Positions 8,951-16,713 of a stretch of 64,000 bases of DNA are shown piece by piece (position 1 is the first letter of the stretch; each line of letters begins with the position of its first letter). The translations under genes and the position numbers were made by a program. The DNA is from JAZKBN01 sp040388605 (GTDB lineage Bacteria; Bacteroidota; Bacteroidia; Cytophagales; Flexibacteraceae): assembly GCA_040388605.1 (NCBI GenBank), contig JAZKBN010000052.1:1-64000 (forward strand). Direction: 5' to 3'. The notes below the pieces were generated by a model, which ran no database searches, was not told where the DNA came from, and saw only the letters and a program-made list of their open reading frames with translations.

Positions 8951-10180
8951 ATGAAAAAACTGTACGCTTTTAAAGCCATTGCCTGTCTTACTTTAATTAC
9001 CTGCCTTTTTGCAATACCGCGAACCGTCCATGCCCAGGATGCCTGCAACGGACGTTACGCCAACATGATTTTCGACAGCGTAACCATTACACGCAACATT
9101 GTTTTCGGGCAAAACACCACTTATTCGGGCCAAACCCAGGTTTTAAAATCTGATGTTTACTACCCTGCCGCCGACAGCAATGTAATTAAGCCGGCTGTTT
9201 TTGTACTCTATGGCGGCAGCTTTATAAATGGCAGCCGTAACGATCTCGGTGTACCCCAATTTGCCACCGAGCTGGCAAAACGAGGCTATGTGGCCATTAC
9301 CATAGATTACCGCCTCGGCATTCCCTTCCCCCCAAGCGGCACCGAAATGAGCAAGGCTGTTTACCGCGCCACGCAAGACCTTTTGGCTGCCGTGCGCTAT
9401 TACCGCGCCCATGCCGACAGCTTCGATATTGACAGCAGCCGAATTTTTGCATCAGGCTTTTCTGCCGGGGCTATTACATGCCTGCATGCCGCATTCTGGC
9501 AGCAAAGCGAGGTACCAACGGCAATTAACCCTGCCGTAATGGGCACCCTTGCCGAAGGCAGCGGAAACCCCGGCATATCAGGCCGGATTAGCGGCGTAAT
9601 AAGCGCCGCCGGCGGCATTGGCGATACCCTATGGATTTCTGCCGATGAGAAAATACCTGTTGGCAGCGTGCATAATGCAACAGACCCAACAGTGCCCTAT
9701 AACTGTTCCGTTTTGCCTATTGTGAACCTGCCTATTTGCGGCAGCCTGCCGGTTACCAACCGCATTAACCACCTCGGTAACGAGGCATGGCTTAAAACCA
9801 TGAACGTACCGGGCATGCACATTCCTGACTATGGCACACCCGAAGCAGATACCATGGGTAAATACATGGTAAATTACCTGTATCGTATGCAGCCTTGCGC
9901 GCAGGGCCCGCTTACTGCCACAAATCAACAACAACCTGAACACTTCACACTTTTCCCGAACCCTGCTACCGATAAAGTATCTGTAAGTTTCGGAAATGCT
10001 GCTGTTGCCGGAACAATTGAATTACTGAATGCCACCGGCCGGGTAATGCTGCGCCAAAACATTCAGGCAGGCAGCGGAGTTACAAGCCTAACCCTGCCCG
10101 AAACCGCGAACGGCTTTTATATGGTTCGCGTAACAGAAGGCGGCCGAAGCACAAGTCGGCATTTGATGCTTAACAGGTAA
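8951..10180 (+). CDS. Secreted carboxylesterase-like hydrolase with T9SS sorting domain
   Basis: The 409-residue protein has a signal peptide (MKKLYAFKAIACLTLITCLF, cleavage near VHAQ), an alpha/beta-hydrolase domain (about 35-315) and a C-terminal type A sorting domain (about 335-409). The hydrolase part has the oxyanion strand VFVLYGGSF, the YRLG motif and the nucleophile elbow GFSAG (Ser near residue 174), as in secreted carboxylesterases. The tail starts at LFPNPATDKVSVSF and ends with GFYMVRVTEGG, the hallmark of T9SS cargo. It should be exported through the outer membrane and either anchored or released. The substrate is unknown; a polysaccharide or lipid ester is likely. Monocistronic, followed by a hairpin terminator. 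Confidence 0.85.
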   Translation: MKKLYAFKAIACLTLITCLFAIPRTVHAQDACNGRYANMIFDSVTITRNIVFGQNTTYSGQTQVLKSDVYYPAADSNVIKPAVFVLYGGSFINGSRNDLGVPQFATELAKRGYVAITIDYRLGIPFPPSGTEMSKAVYRATQDLLAAVRYYRAHADSFDIDSSRIFASGFSAGAITCLHAAFWQQSEVPTAINPAVMGTLAEGSGNPGISGRISGVISAAGGIGDTLWISADEKIPVGSVHNATDPTVPYNCSVLPIVNLPICGSLPVTNRINHLGNEAWLKTMNVPGMHIPDYGTPEADTMGKYMVNYLYRMQPCAQGPLTATNQQQPEHFTLFPNPATDKVSVSFGNAAVAGTIELLNATGRVMLRQNIQAGSGVTSLTLPETANGFYMVRVTEGGRSTSRHLMLNR

Positions 10181-10189
10181 AAGATATTA

Positions 10190-10215
10190 ACAGGGCCGGT
10201 AATTACCGGCCCTGT
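10190..10215 (+). terminator. Hairpin terminator
   Basis: acagggccggta / taccggccctgt is a near-perfect 12-bp stem with almost no loop, right after the esterase stop. Confidence 0.7.
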
Positions 10216-10303
10216 TGCTTTAACAGCAGCCGCATTCAATATCAGCTTGCTGATTTTCAGGCAGAAAGAACAAGGAAATTACAAACCATATCGACATTCA
10301 ACA

Positions 10304-11338
10304 ATGAAGTACAAATTACTTGGCAGCAGCGGCCTGCGCGTATCAGAAATTTGCCTTGGCACCATGACCTTCGGCGACAAATGGGGCTACGGGGCCGATA
10401 AAGAAGGCAGCGAAGCCCAATACAATACCTTCCGTGAAGCCGGCGGAAATTTTATTGATACCGCCAACCGCTATACTGACGGCGAAAGTGAAAATTTTCT
10501 CGGCGATTTAATTGCCCCGCATCGGCATGATGTGGTGCTGGCCAGCAAGTACACCCTGCGCAGCGGTCCGGCCGGTAATATTAACGACGGCGGCAACAGC
10601 CGCAAGAACATGATGCAGAGCATAGAGGGCAGCCTTAAGCGCCTGAAAACAGATTACCTTGACCTGTTCTACCTGCATGCATGGGATTTTACCACTTCAT
10701 CGGAAGAAGTTTTACGCGGTATGCAGGACCTTATAAGCCAGGGAAAAGTACTGTACGCCGCCATATCAGATACCCCGGCCTGGGTGGTGAGCCGCGCCAA
10801 TACCATTGCTGAATTACGCGGCTGGAGCAAATTCATTGGCCTGCAAATTGAATACAGCCTGATTCAGCGTACCCCGGAACGTGATCTTATTCCTATGGCC
10901 CAGGCCATGAACATAGGCGTTACCGCATGGGGCCCCATAGCCGGCGGTGCATTAAGCGGTAAGTACCTGAACGAAACCGACAGCCCCAAACGCCTGAAAG
11001 AAGGCAGCATTCGCCTGAATGAGCGCTCTGCGGCCATTGCCCGCGAGGTGGTTGCCGTTGCCGAAGAGGCGGGTTGCAGCCCGGTGCATGTTGCTCTTAA
11101 CTGGCTGCGCCAACAGCAGGCACAGGTAATACCCATAGTGGGCGCCCGCAATGCCGAACAGCTTCGCAGCAGCCTCGAAAGTGTAAACCATAGCCTGAGC
11201 CCTGAGCATATTGCCCGCCTCAGCGAGGTAAGTAAAATTGAGCTCGGCTTCCCGCATGACTTTTTGCAGCAGCCCGGCGTTACTGAAATAGTTTACGGCG
11301 GCAAAAAACCTGATTTCGAGTTTCAGCTCAGGAGCTGA
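10304..11338 (+). CDS. Aldo/keto reductase
   Basis: I start at the ATG at 10304 (MKYKLLGSSGLRVSEICLG), the normal N-terminus of this family; an in-frame TTG at 10247 adds a poor leader. The 344-residue TIM-barrel protein has the family's catalytic residues: Asp in FIDTANRYTDGESE, Tyr within the same segment, Lys in VVLASKY, and His in DLFYLHAWD. The NADPH-binding segment near the C-terminus reads VIPIVGARN. It reduces carbonyl compounds with NADPH in the cytoplasm; the natural substrate is not predictable. The gene stands alone between two terminators. Confidence 0.9.
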   Translation: MKYKLLGSSGLRVSEICLGTMTFGDKWGYGADKEGSEAQYNTFREAGGNFIDTANRYTDGESENFLGDLIAPHRHDVVLASKYTLRSGPAGNINDGGNSRKNMMQSIEGSLKRLKTDYLDLFYLHAWDFTTSSEEVLRGMQDLISQGKVLYAAISDTPAWVVSRANTIAELRGWSKFIGLQIEYSLIQRTPERDLIPMAQAMNIGVTAWGPIAGGALSGKYLNETDSPKRLKEGSIRLNERSAAIAREVVAVAEEAGCSPVHVALNWLRQQQAQVIPIVGARNAEQLRSSLESVNHSLSPEHIARLSEVSKIELGFPHDFLQQPGVTEIVYGGKKPDFEFQLRS

Positions 11339-11408
11339 TAAGCAGGCAGCCGGCATAAATCATGCATACAGGGCTTTAACCCCGGATGCTGATTTCAGCG
11401 CAAATCTA

Positions 11409-11440
11409 AAATCGGGGTATGGGAAACCATATCCCGATTT
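11409..11440 (+). terminator. Hairpin terminator
   Basis: aaatcggggtat and atatcccgattt pair around an 8-nt loop (one G·T pair), followed by ttgttgtttg. It ends the aldo/keto reductase gene. Confidence 0.75.
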
Positions 11441-11491
11441 TTGTTGTTTGAATAAGCATAGGACGTATTAAACAACAGCCTGAATTTTATA

Positions 11492-12400
11492 ATGAACTTA
11501 CAAAAAGCATACGATGTAATTATAGTGGGCGGCAGCTTTGCGGGCCTTTCGGCAGCCATGAGCCTCGGCAGGGCCCTGCGCAGCGTACTTGTTATAGACG
11601 GCGGCAGCCCCTGCAACCGGCAAACTCCCTTTACCCACAATTTCCTTACCCAGGACGGGCAAAGCCCGCAACATATAACTGAAACAGGAAAGGCGCAGGT
11701 GCTTAAATACCCTACTGTAAGCTTTTGTGAAGGCATGGCCGTTTCCGGCATGCAGACAGCAGACGGCTTTGAAATTGAAACCCAGCAGGGGGAAATTTTT
11801 AAAGCCAAAAAGCTTATTTTCTGCACCGGAATAGCAGACCAAATGCTCCCCATACCGGGATTCAGTGATTGCTGGGGCATATCTGTTTTGCATTGCCCTT
11901 TTTGCCACGGCTACGAGGTAATAAGCGAAACAACTGCCCTGCTGGGTAAAGGCAATACCGGATTCGGGCTGTGCAGGCTGATAAGCAACTGGAGCAAAAA
12001 TGTGGTTCTTTTTACAAACGGAGCATCGGACTTAAGCGAGGAGCAGGCTTCTAAAATTGCCGGCAGAAAAATACAGTTAGTGGAAACCGAAATAGACCAC
12101 CTGGAGCATGAAAACGGTTACCTGCAAAAAATTGTGCTCAATGATGGTTCACACTGGAAAGTAAACGCCATGTATGCACCCGTCCCCTTTAAGCAGCACT
12201 GTGATATTCCCGCTTCATTGGGCTGCAATTTCGATGAGCACGGCTATATTGACACAGATGAATTCAGGCGCACATCGGTACCGGGCGTATACGCTGCCGG
12301 CGATAACATTACTACTTACAGGGCTGTTTCTTATGCCGTCTCCTCGGGCTCAATTGCAGGCATTACCTGTTCTAAAGATTTAATTGAAGATGAGTTTTAA
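11492..12400 (+). CDS. NAD(P)/FAD-dependent oxidoreductase, thioredoxin-reductase-like
   Basis: A 302-residue flavoprotein. The N-terminus has the FAD-binding IIVGGSFAGLSAAMSLGR motif (about 10-27). The disulfide motif is C135-P-F-C138 followed by HGYE, which replaces the CATC of classical thioredoxin reductases. A second nucleotide-binding segment starts at about 147, and the FAD-contacting GVYAAGD lies near residue 265. This small TrxB-like group is common in Bacteroidota and Actinobacteria. It probably reduces a disulfide or a small electrophile with NAD(P)H, but the partner is unknown. No thioredoxin gene is adjacent. Confidence 0.85.
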   Translation: MNLQKAYDVIIVGGSFAGLSAAMSLGRALRSVLVIDGGSPCNRQTPFTHNFLTQDGQSPQHITETGKAQVLKYPTVSFCEGMAVSGMQTADGFEIETQQGEIFKAKKLIFCTGIADQMLPIPGFSDCWGISVLHCPFCHGYEVISETTALLGKGNTGFGLCRLISNWSKNVVLFTNGASDLSEEQASKIAGRKIQLVETEIDHLEHENGYLQKIVLNDGSHWKVNAMYAPVPFKQHCDIPASLGCNFDEHGYIDTDEFRRTSVPGVYAAGDNITTYRAVSYAVSSGSIAGITCSKDLIEDEF

Positions 12401-12450
12401 AAGGCCTGAGAAATATCCTCGCTAACCTTCATCTGCATTGTGGCAGGAAC

Positions 12451-12478
12451 AAAAAATGCCGCAAAAAGCGGCATTTTT
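12451..12478. terminator. Bidirectional hairpin terminator
   Basis: aaaaaatgccgc / gcggcattttt stem of 11 bp with an A-rich loop and flanking A/T runs. It serves the convergent flavoprotein gene and rimO. Confidence 0.8.
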
Positions 12479-12507
12479 CATTTATGAGTATTGGAACCAA
12501 TAGCCCG

Positions 12508-13878
12508 CTACACCTGCTCAACTATAGCAGCAATTTTCTTTTCGCGAGGCGCAACTGCTAAAGATGCATCTGTCGGTTCGCCGAAAAGATCGAATTCTGC
12601 GGTATCGTGAATATGAATATCGGCAAAAGAACCGGTTTTCAGGCGGAAGCGTTTGGCATCTATCAGCACTTCGTTGTCTACCTCAGGGCTGTCGGCCTCG
12701 GTACGGCCAATGTAATAGCCGCCTTCCTTACGGTCTATGAGGGTTTTGAAGGTTTTACCTATTTTAAGGGTATTCAGTTCGGTGCTTATGCCTTCCTGTA
12801 TTTCCATAATGCGGTCGGCGCGTTCCTGCTTAAGCTCCTGCGGAATGCTGTCTTCCATGGTATGGCTGTGCGTTTTTTCCTCGTGGCTGTAAGTGAATAT
12901 GCCCAGGCGGTCAAATCGCATCTGCTGCACAAACTCTTCCATCTCACGGAATTCCGCTTCACCTTCGCCGGGGTGTCCGGCAATAAGGGTAGTGCGCAGG
13001 GTTATGCCGGGTACAGCGGCACGAATATCGGCAATAAGCTTCTCGGTTTTTTCGCGGGTAATGCCTCGGCGCATGAGCTTCAATACATCGGAGCTGCCGT
13101 GCTGAAGGGGCATATCAAGGTATTTGCAGATATTCTGGCGGCGGGCCATCACCTCCAGCACATCCATAGGGAATCCGGCAGGATAGGCGTATTGCAGGCG
13201 AATCCACTCAATGCCGGGCACATCGGCCAGGCGATCAAGCAGCTCGGCGAGGTTACGCTTTTTATAAATATCGAGGCCGTAATAGGTGAGGTCCTGGGCA
13301 ATAAGAATAAGCTCTTTTGTGCCCCGGTTGGCAAGGCTCGTGGCCTGCTGCACCAATAAATCCATCGGCTGCGACACGTGAACGCCGCGCATTATGGGAA
13401 TGGCGCAGAAACTGCAGGGGCGATCACAGCCCTCGGCAATTTTAAGGTACGCGAAGTGGGCGGGGGTGGTAATCAGGCGCTCGCCGGCAAGTTCGGTACG
13501 GTAATCGGTTTTAAGGGTTTTAAGCAGGCGGGGCAAATCTGAGGTGCCGAACCATGCATCCACCTCGGGAATTTCAGGTTCGAGCTCATCTTTAAAGCGG
13601 GCGCTCAGGCAGCCGGTAACGTACAGCTTATCTATAATGCCTGCTTGCTTGGCGTCGGCATAGCGGAGTATGGTATCAATACTTTCCTGCCTCGCGCTGT
13701 CGATAAAGCCGCAGGTGTTCACTATCACCACTGATGCATCGTCGCGCTTGCTTTCATGCACGGCATCGAAATTATTGCCGCGCAGCTGGGTTAAAATTTC
13801 CTCGCTGTCTACGAGGTTCTTGCTGCAGCCCAGGGTAACAATATTTACACGGGTTTGCTTATTGCCTTTGGTTTTCAT
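12508..13878 (-). CDS. rimO: Ribosomal protein S12 methylthiotransferase RimO
   Basis: The 456-residue enzyme has the three domains of the methylthiotransferase family. The N-terminal MTTase domain (about 10-125) has cluster-binding C18, C56 and C90. The radical-SAM domain (about 140-370) has the C151-x3-C155-x2-C158 motif. A C-terminal TRAM domain (about 375-435) includes the GRTEADSPEVDNEV segment characteristic of RimO rather than MiaB. It adds a methylthio group to the conserved aspartate of ribosomal protein S12 using SAM and two iron-sulfur clusters. A -7-like box lies only 8 bp upstream of the ATG, suggesting a very short or absent 5' leader. Confidence 0.95.
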   Translation of the reverse strand: MKTKGNKQTRVNIVTLGCSKNLVDSEEILTQLRGNNFDAVHESKRDDASVVIVNTCGFIDSARQESIDTILRYADAKQAGIIDKLYVTGCLSARFKDELEPEIPEVDAWFGTSDLPRLLKTLKTDYRTELAGERLITTPAHFAYLKIAEGCDRPCSFCAIPIMRGVHVSQPMDLLVQQATSLANRGTKELILIAQDLTYYGLDIYKKRNLAELLDRLADVPGIEWIRLQYAYPAGFPMDVLEVMARRQNICKYLDMPLQHGSSDVLKLMRRGITREKTEKLIADIRAAVPGITLRTTLIAGHPGEGEAEFREMEEFVQQMRFDRLGIFTYSHEEKTHSHTMEDSIPQELKQERADRIMEIQEGISTELNTLKIGKTFKTLIDRKEGGYYIGRTEADSPEVDNEVLIDAKRFRLKTGSFADIHIHDTAEFDLFGEPTDASLAVAPREKKIAAIVEQV

Positions 13879-13885
13879 TATAATA

Positions 13886-13893
13886 CAAAATTA
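13886..13893 (-). promoter_or_regulatory. Bacteroidota -7 element close to rimO start
   Basis: CAAAATTA on the plus strand is TAATTTTG on the minus strand, matching TAnnTTTG. It lies 8 bp before the rimO ATG, so the transcript would have almost no leader. Confidence 0.4.
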
Positions 13894-13980
13894 AGCAAAA
13901 AAAAGGACAGGAAAGAAGAGTTTATAGGGTAATCAGGCTGAAACAATAACCTTGATTTCGTTTTGGTAAATTGTTAACTT

Positions 13981-13988
13981 TACTTTTG
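13981..13988 (+). promoter_or_regulatory. Bacteroidota -7 element of the toxin-antitoxin cassette
   Basis: TACTTTTG matches TAnnTTTG and lies 22 bp before the antitoxin ATG at 14011. A TTTTGG further upstream may contribute to the -33 region, but the spacing is short. Confidence 0.5.
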
Positions 13989-14010
13989 AAACTATAAACA
14001 AATTAAACCA

Positions 14011-14211
14011 ATGGATAAATTGATAGTAGTCCACCCAGGCAACCAAAGCGAAATGGCTGAATTGATTGCTTTCCTTGAGGACCGGAAAATGGTATTTGAG
14101 GAGGAGAAAGATATCTATTCGGAAGAGTTCAATGCAAAAATGAAACGGGTAGATGACGATATACTGGCAGGCAGAGGCGTAAAAATGAATCTTGATGATA
14201 TATGGAAATAA
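14011..14211 (+). CDS. Antitoxin of a YoeB-type module
   Basis: A 66-residue acidic protein. The N-terminal half (VHPGNQSEMAELIAFLEDRKMVF) forms a short strand and helix used for dimerisation and DNA binding in this type of antitoxin. The C-terminal half (DIYSEEFNAKMKRVDDDILAG, then MNLDDIWK) is the toxin-binding helix seen in DUF2683-like antitoxins of Bacteroidota. Its stop overlaps the toxin start by 10 bp, so translation is coupled, and it has its own -7-like box. It should neutralise the toxin at 14202 and repress the operon. Confidence 0.85.
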   Translation: MDKLIVVHPGNQSEMAELIAFLEDRKMVFEEEKDIYSEEFNAKMKRVDDDILAGRGVKMNLDDIWK

Positions 14212-14465
14212 TCTTTTTTCCGGACGCGCTGAAAGATTTAGACTATTGGAAGCAAACAGGTCAAACACAAATTCTATCTCGCATAAGGGAGCTTACCGAA
14301 TCAATTATTGAGTCACCGTTTTCCGGAATAGGAAAACCTGAACCATTAAAGCATCAGCATAGCGGAAGATGGTCAAGGCGAATAAATTTAGAGCATAGGT
14401 ATATTTACAGGGTTTCAGGTAATATTCTTGAAGTACTCTCATTACGCGGTCATTATGAAAAGTAA
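14202..14465 (+). CDS. Txe/YoeB family mRNA-interferase toxin
   Basis: An 87-residue basic protein, the normal YoeB length. The C-terminal half has the family signature GIGKPEPLKHQHSGRWSRR followed by the HRYIYRV strand and a final GHYEK. By alignment with E. coli YoeB, E47, R66 and H84 correspond to the catalytic Glu46, Arg65 and His83, so the enzyme looks intact. Such toxins cleave mRNA at the ribosomal A site when not bound by antitoxin. The start overlaps the antitoxin gene and its end overlaps a further antitoxin-like ORF. Confidence 0.92.
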   Translation: MEIIFFPDALKDLDYWKQTGQTQILSRIRELTESIIESPFSGIGKPEPLKHQHSGRWSRRINLEHRYIYRVSGNILEVLSLRGHYEK

Positions 14466-14613
14466 ATACAAACCAGCAAAGCCAACAAGGGTTCCTTATA
14501 TAGATAAGCAAGGTTTGTATTCAGCAAAATTCGTGACTATGATCAAGAAAGCCAGAGATGACTATAAATCAGGAAGAACCAAGATAATTGCCTTAGAAGA
14601 TCTCCGGAAATAA
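14455..14613 (+). CDS. Short antitoxin-like ORF downstream of the toxin
   Basis: A 52-residue basic protein whose start overlaps the toxin gene by 11 bp. Its C-terminal 33 residues (GLYSAKFVTMIKKARDD...) line up with the C-terminus of the antitoxin at 14011: both have YS-x2-F, an I/M-K-K/R helix with paired Asp, GR or GK, and end in L-E/D-D-L/I-x-K. The N-terminal strand and helix of the true antitoxin are missing; a Lys/Pro-rich stretch stands instead. It looks like a truncated second antitoxin that may still bind toxin. It could also be a chance overlap, but the tight coupling argues for a gene. Confidence 0.6.
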   Translation: MKSKYKPAKPTRVPYIDKQGLYSAKFVTMIKKARDDYKSGRTKIIALEDLRK

Positions 14614-14617
14614 CCCC

Positions 14618-15092
14618 ATGCAATCAAAAGCCCTCACACCTTCAGATTACGTAGCCGAGCTTCCCGAAGAACGCAAGTCCAATAATGGCTAAACTGCGCG
14701 AAGCCATACTTGACAACATCCCCGAAGGTTTCGAGGAGCGCATGAGTTATGGCATGATTGGCTACGTGGTACCGCACAGCATTTACCCGGCAGGCTACCA
14801 CTGCGACCCTAAATTGCCCCTGCCTTTTATGAATATTGCATCGCAGAAGAATTTTATAGCCGTTTACCACATGGGAATTTACAGTAACACCGAACTTTTA
14901 AATTGGTTCACATCTGAATATATAAAACGCTTTACCGATAAGCTCAACATGGGTAAGGGTTGCGTTCGGTTCAAAAAGATGGACGCAGGGCATGTGGCCC
15001 TTATTGGTGAATTGGCCGGTAAAACAGGCGTTGAAAACTATATTGCAGCCCATTTAAAAGCCCGGTTGGAAAGTGGTACAAAAGCCAAATAA
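14618..15092 (+). pseudogene. DUF1801 protein, frameshifted near the N-terminus
   Basis: DUF1801 proteins usually begin with a segment like the one encoded from the ATG at 14618 (MQSKALTPSDYVAELPEERK), followed directly by a helix like AKLREAI. Here the first part ends in a stop after about 24 codons and the rest (from 14685, MAKLREAILDNIPEGFEERM) is in the +1 frame. Removing a single A at about 14679-14684 would join them cleanly. The remaining domain is complete and contains the LPLPFMNIASQKNFIAVYHMG core. Either the gene carries a one-base insertion, or the base is an assembly error. DUF1801 proteins are small cytosolic proteins of unclear function. Confidence 0.75.
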
Positions 15093-15118
15093 ACAGGTGC
15101 ATATTTTTTAATAACAAA

Positions 15119-15568
15119 ATGACTGTCACCTACAAAATTCTCGGCCCTGGAGATTCTGCCATTGCCCGGGCACTCACCCATTGGTTTCAAACCGATGACG
15201 GCATTGCAGAACCCAATATTCCAACAACAACCTACATGGAAAACCTCCTGCAAAAGGATGATTTTCATATAATTGTGGCTTACAGCGGAGAACAGATTAT
15301 TGGCGGAGTAACAGGCTACGAAATGGAAATGTACATGCAGGAAACCCGCGAGCTGTTTTTATACGAGATTGGCGTACATGAAGGCTTCCGGCAGCGGGGA
15401 ATTGCCAAAACACTGATTGGCATGCTCAAAGATATTTGCATGAAGCGCGGCGTAAGTGCCATGTATGTGGGCACCTGGGAAGGCAACGAGGCTGCCGAAA
15501 GGCTTTATGCCGGCTCAGGCGGGAAACGTGAGCTTATCCCTTGGTTTACTTTCGATTTTAATAAGTAA
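15119..15568 (+). CDS. GNAT family N-acetyltransferase, AAC(3)-I-like
   Basis: A 149-residue acetyltransferase. The acetyl-CoA-binding motif A is EGFRQRGIAKTLIGML (about 88-103), preceded by the strand YEIGVH and followed by the motif B region EGNEAAERLYAGSGGK. The layout and length match the group that contains the AAC(3)-I aminoglycoside acetyltransferases and their many housekeeping relatives. Activity on aminoglycosides cannot be inferred from the sequence. It lies 26 bp after the DUF1801 gene on the same strand and may be co-transcribed. Confidence 0.85.
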   Translation: MTVTYKILGPGDSAIARALTHWFQTDDGIAEPNIPTTTYMENLLQKDDFHIIVAYSGEQIIGGVTGYEMEMYMQETRELFLYEIGVHEGFRQRGIAKTLIGMLKDICMKRGVSAMYVGTWEGNEAAERLYAGSGGKRELIPWFTFDFNK

Positions 15569-15669
15569 ACCCCTGTCGGTACATTGCCTTCATACAGGGC
15601 TGCTGCAATGCATAAAACAATGCGACAGCCGCATTTGGCATCTGATAACAAAGGCCCCCTTTTAATTGT

Positions 15670-15677
15670 TATCTTTG
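15670..15677 (+). promoter_or_regulatory. Bacteroidota -7 promoter element
   Basis: TATCTTTG matches TAnnTTTG and lies 86 bp upstream of the chosen serine dehydratase start at 15764, which argues against any upstream start in that frame. Confidence 0.5.
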
Positions 15678-15763
15678 CACCTTGCTTTCCCTGCATAATG
15701 CTCAAAGGCTCCGGCCGAAAGCAAGGTATTTGCTGCCTGATATTAATACACACCCAAATAATT

Positions 15764-16669
15764 ATGCCCCTCTTATTCAACGATTTCAAAAGCTGGCGTC
15801 AGCATTGCGCCGATACCGGGGAACCGCTCTGGAAACCTGTTGTCGCATTTGAAATTGCCCAAAAAGGAAGAACCGAAGAAGAAATCTGGACGGGCCTGGG
15901 CAATGCCTGGGAAGTTATGAAAGAAGCCGTGCTTACCGGCCTCACAAGCGATATGACAAGTCGCTCGGGCATGATAAACAACGGGGGTAAAAAGGTATGG
16001 AACTACCCTACCCCGGTGCTCTCGCAGGAATTTCAGCGGCTGATTGCGCGGGCGCTTGCTGCCAAGGAGCTTAACAGCTGCATGGGCCGCATAGTTGCCG
16101 CACCAACCGCCGGGGCCAGCGGCATTTTGCCCGGCACGCTGGTTACCCTGCAGGAAATTCACCACATGCCCGACCGCGCCATGCTTGAGGCCCTGCTCAT
16201 AGGCGCAGGCATTGCGCTCATTATTGAGCAAAACGCATCGCTCGCCGGCGCAGTGGGCGGCTGCCAGGCCGAAACCGGTTCGGCAGCGGCTATGGCAGCG
16301 GGCGGTATAGTTTATTCCCTCGGCGGCGACCCGGATATGGTGTTCAGCGCAGTAGCCATAACCATTCAATGCATGCTGGGCCTTATTTGCGACCCCGTTG
16401 CCGGCCTTGTGGAAGTGCCCTGCGTGGTACGCAATGCAAGCGCGGCTGCAATAGCCTATTCATCGGCCCAGATTGCGCTGGCCGGTGTAAATGCCGTTAT
16501 TCCGGTAGACGAATGCGTGGCTGCCATGGGCGAAATTGGCCAAAGCATGGAAACCAGGTACAAAGAAACCGCCCTCGGCGGCCTTGCTGCCACCATTACC
16601 GGCAAGCAGATAGCTGATCGCGTACTTATTCATGATATTGAAATACTGGACGAAGGAACAGAAGCTTAA
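15764..16669 (+). CDS. L-serine ammonia-lyase, iron-sulfur-dependent, alpha subunit
   Basis: The 301-residue protein begins at the ATG at 15764; the frame is open upstream but a promoter-like box sits there. It deaminates L-serine to pyruvate with a [4Fe-4S] cluster. Conserved features are the glycine-rich APTAGASGILPGTLV segment (about 111-125), the CQAETGSAAAMAAGG segment and the CDPVAGLVEVPC segment, which supply cluster-ligating cysteines. The length matches a separate alpha subunit (SdaAA) rather than the single-chain enzyme, yet no beta-subunit gene is adjacent. The partner must be elsewhere on the chromosome, or this is a variant that works alone. Confidence 0.9.
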   Translation: MPLLFNDFKSWRQHCADTGEPLWKPVVAFEIAQKGRTEEEIWTGLGNAWEVMKEAVLTGLTSDMTSRSGMINNGGKKVWNYPTPVLSQEFQRLIARALAAKELNSCMGRIVAAPTAGASGILPGTLVTLQEIHHMPDRAMLEALLIGAGIALIIEQNASLAGAVGGCQAETGSAAAMAAGGIVYSLGGDPDMVFSAVAITIQCMLGLICDPVAGLVEVPCVVRNASAAAIAYSSAQIALAGVNAVIPVDECVAAMGEIGQSMETRYKETALGGLAATITGKQIADRVLIHDIEILDEGTEA

Positions 16670-16713
16670 CTGCTTCAGGCCCTTCTTCCGAAACAAAAAA
16701 CAACCCTATAAAT

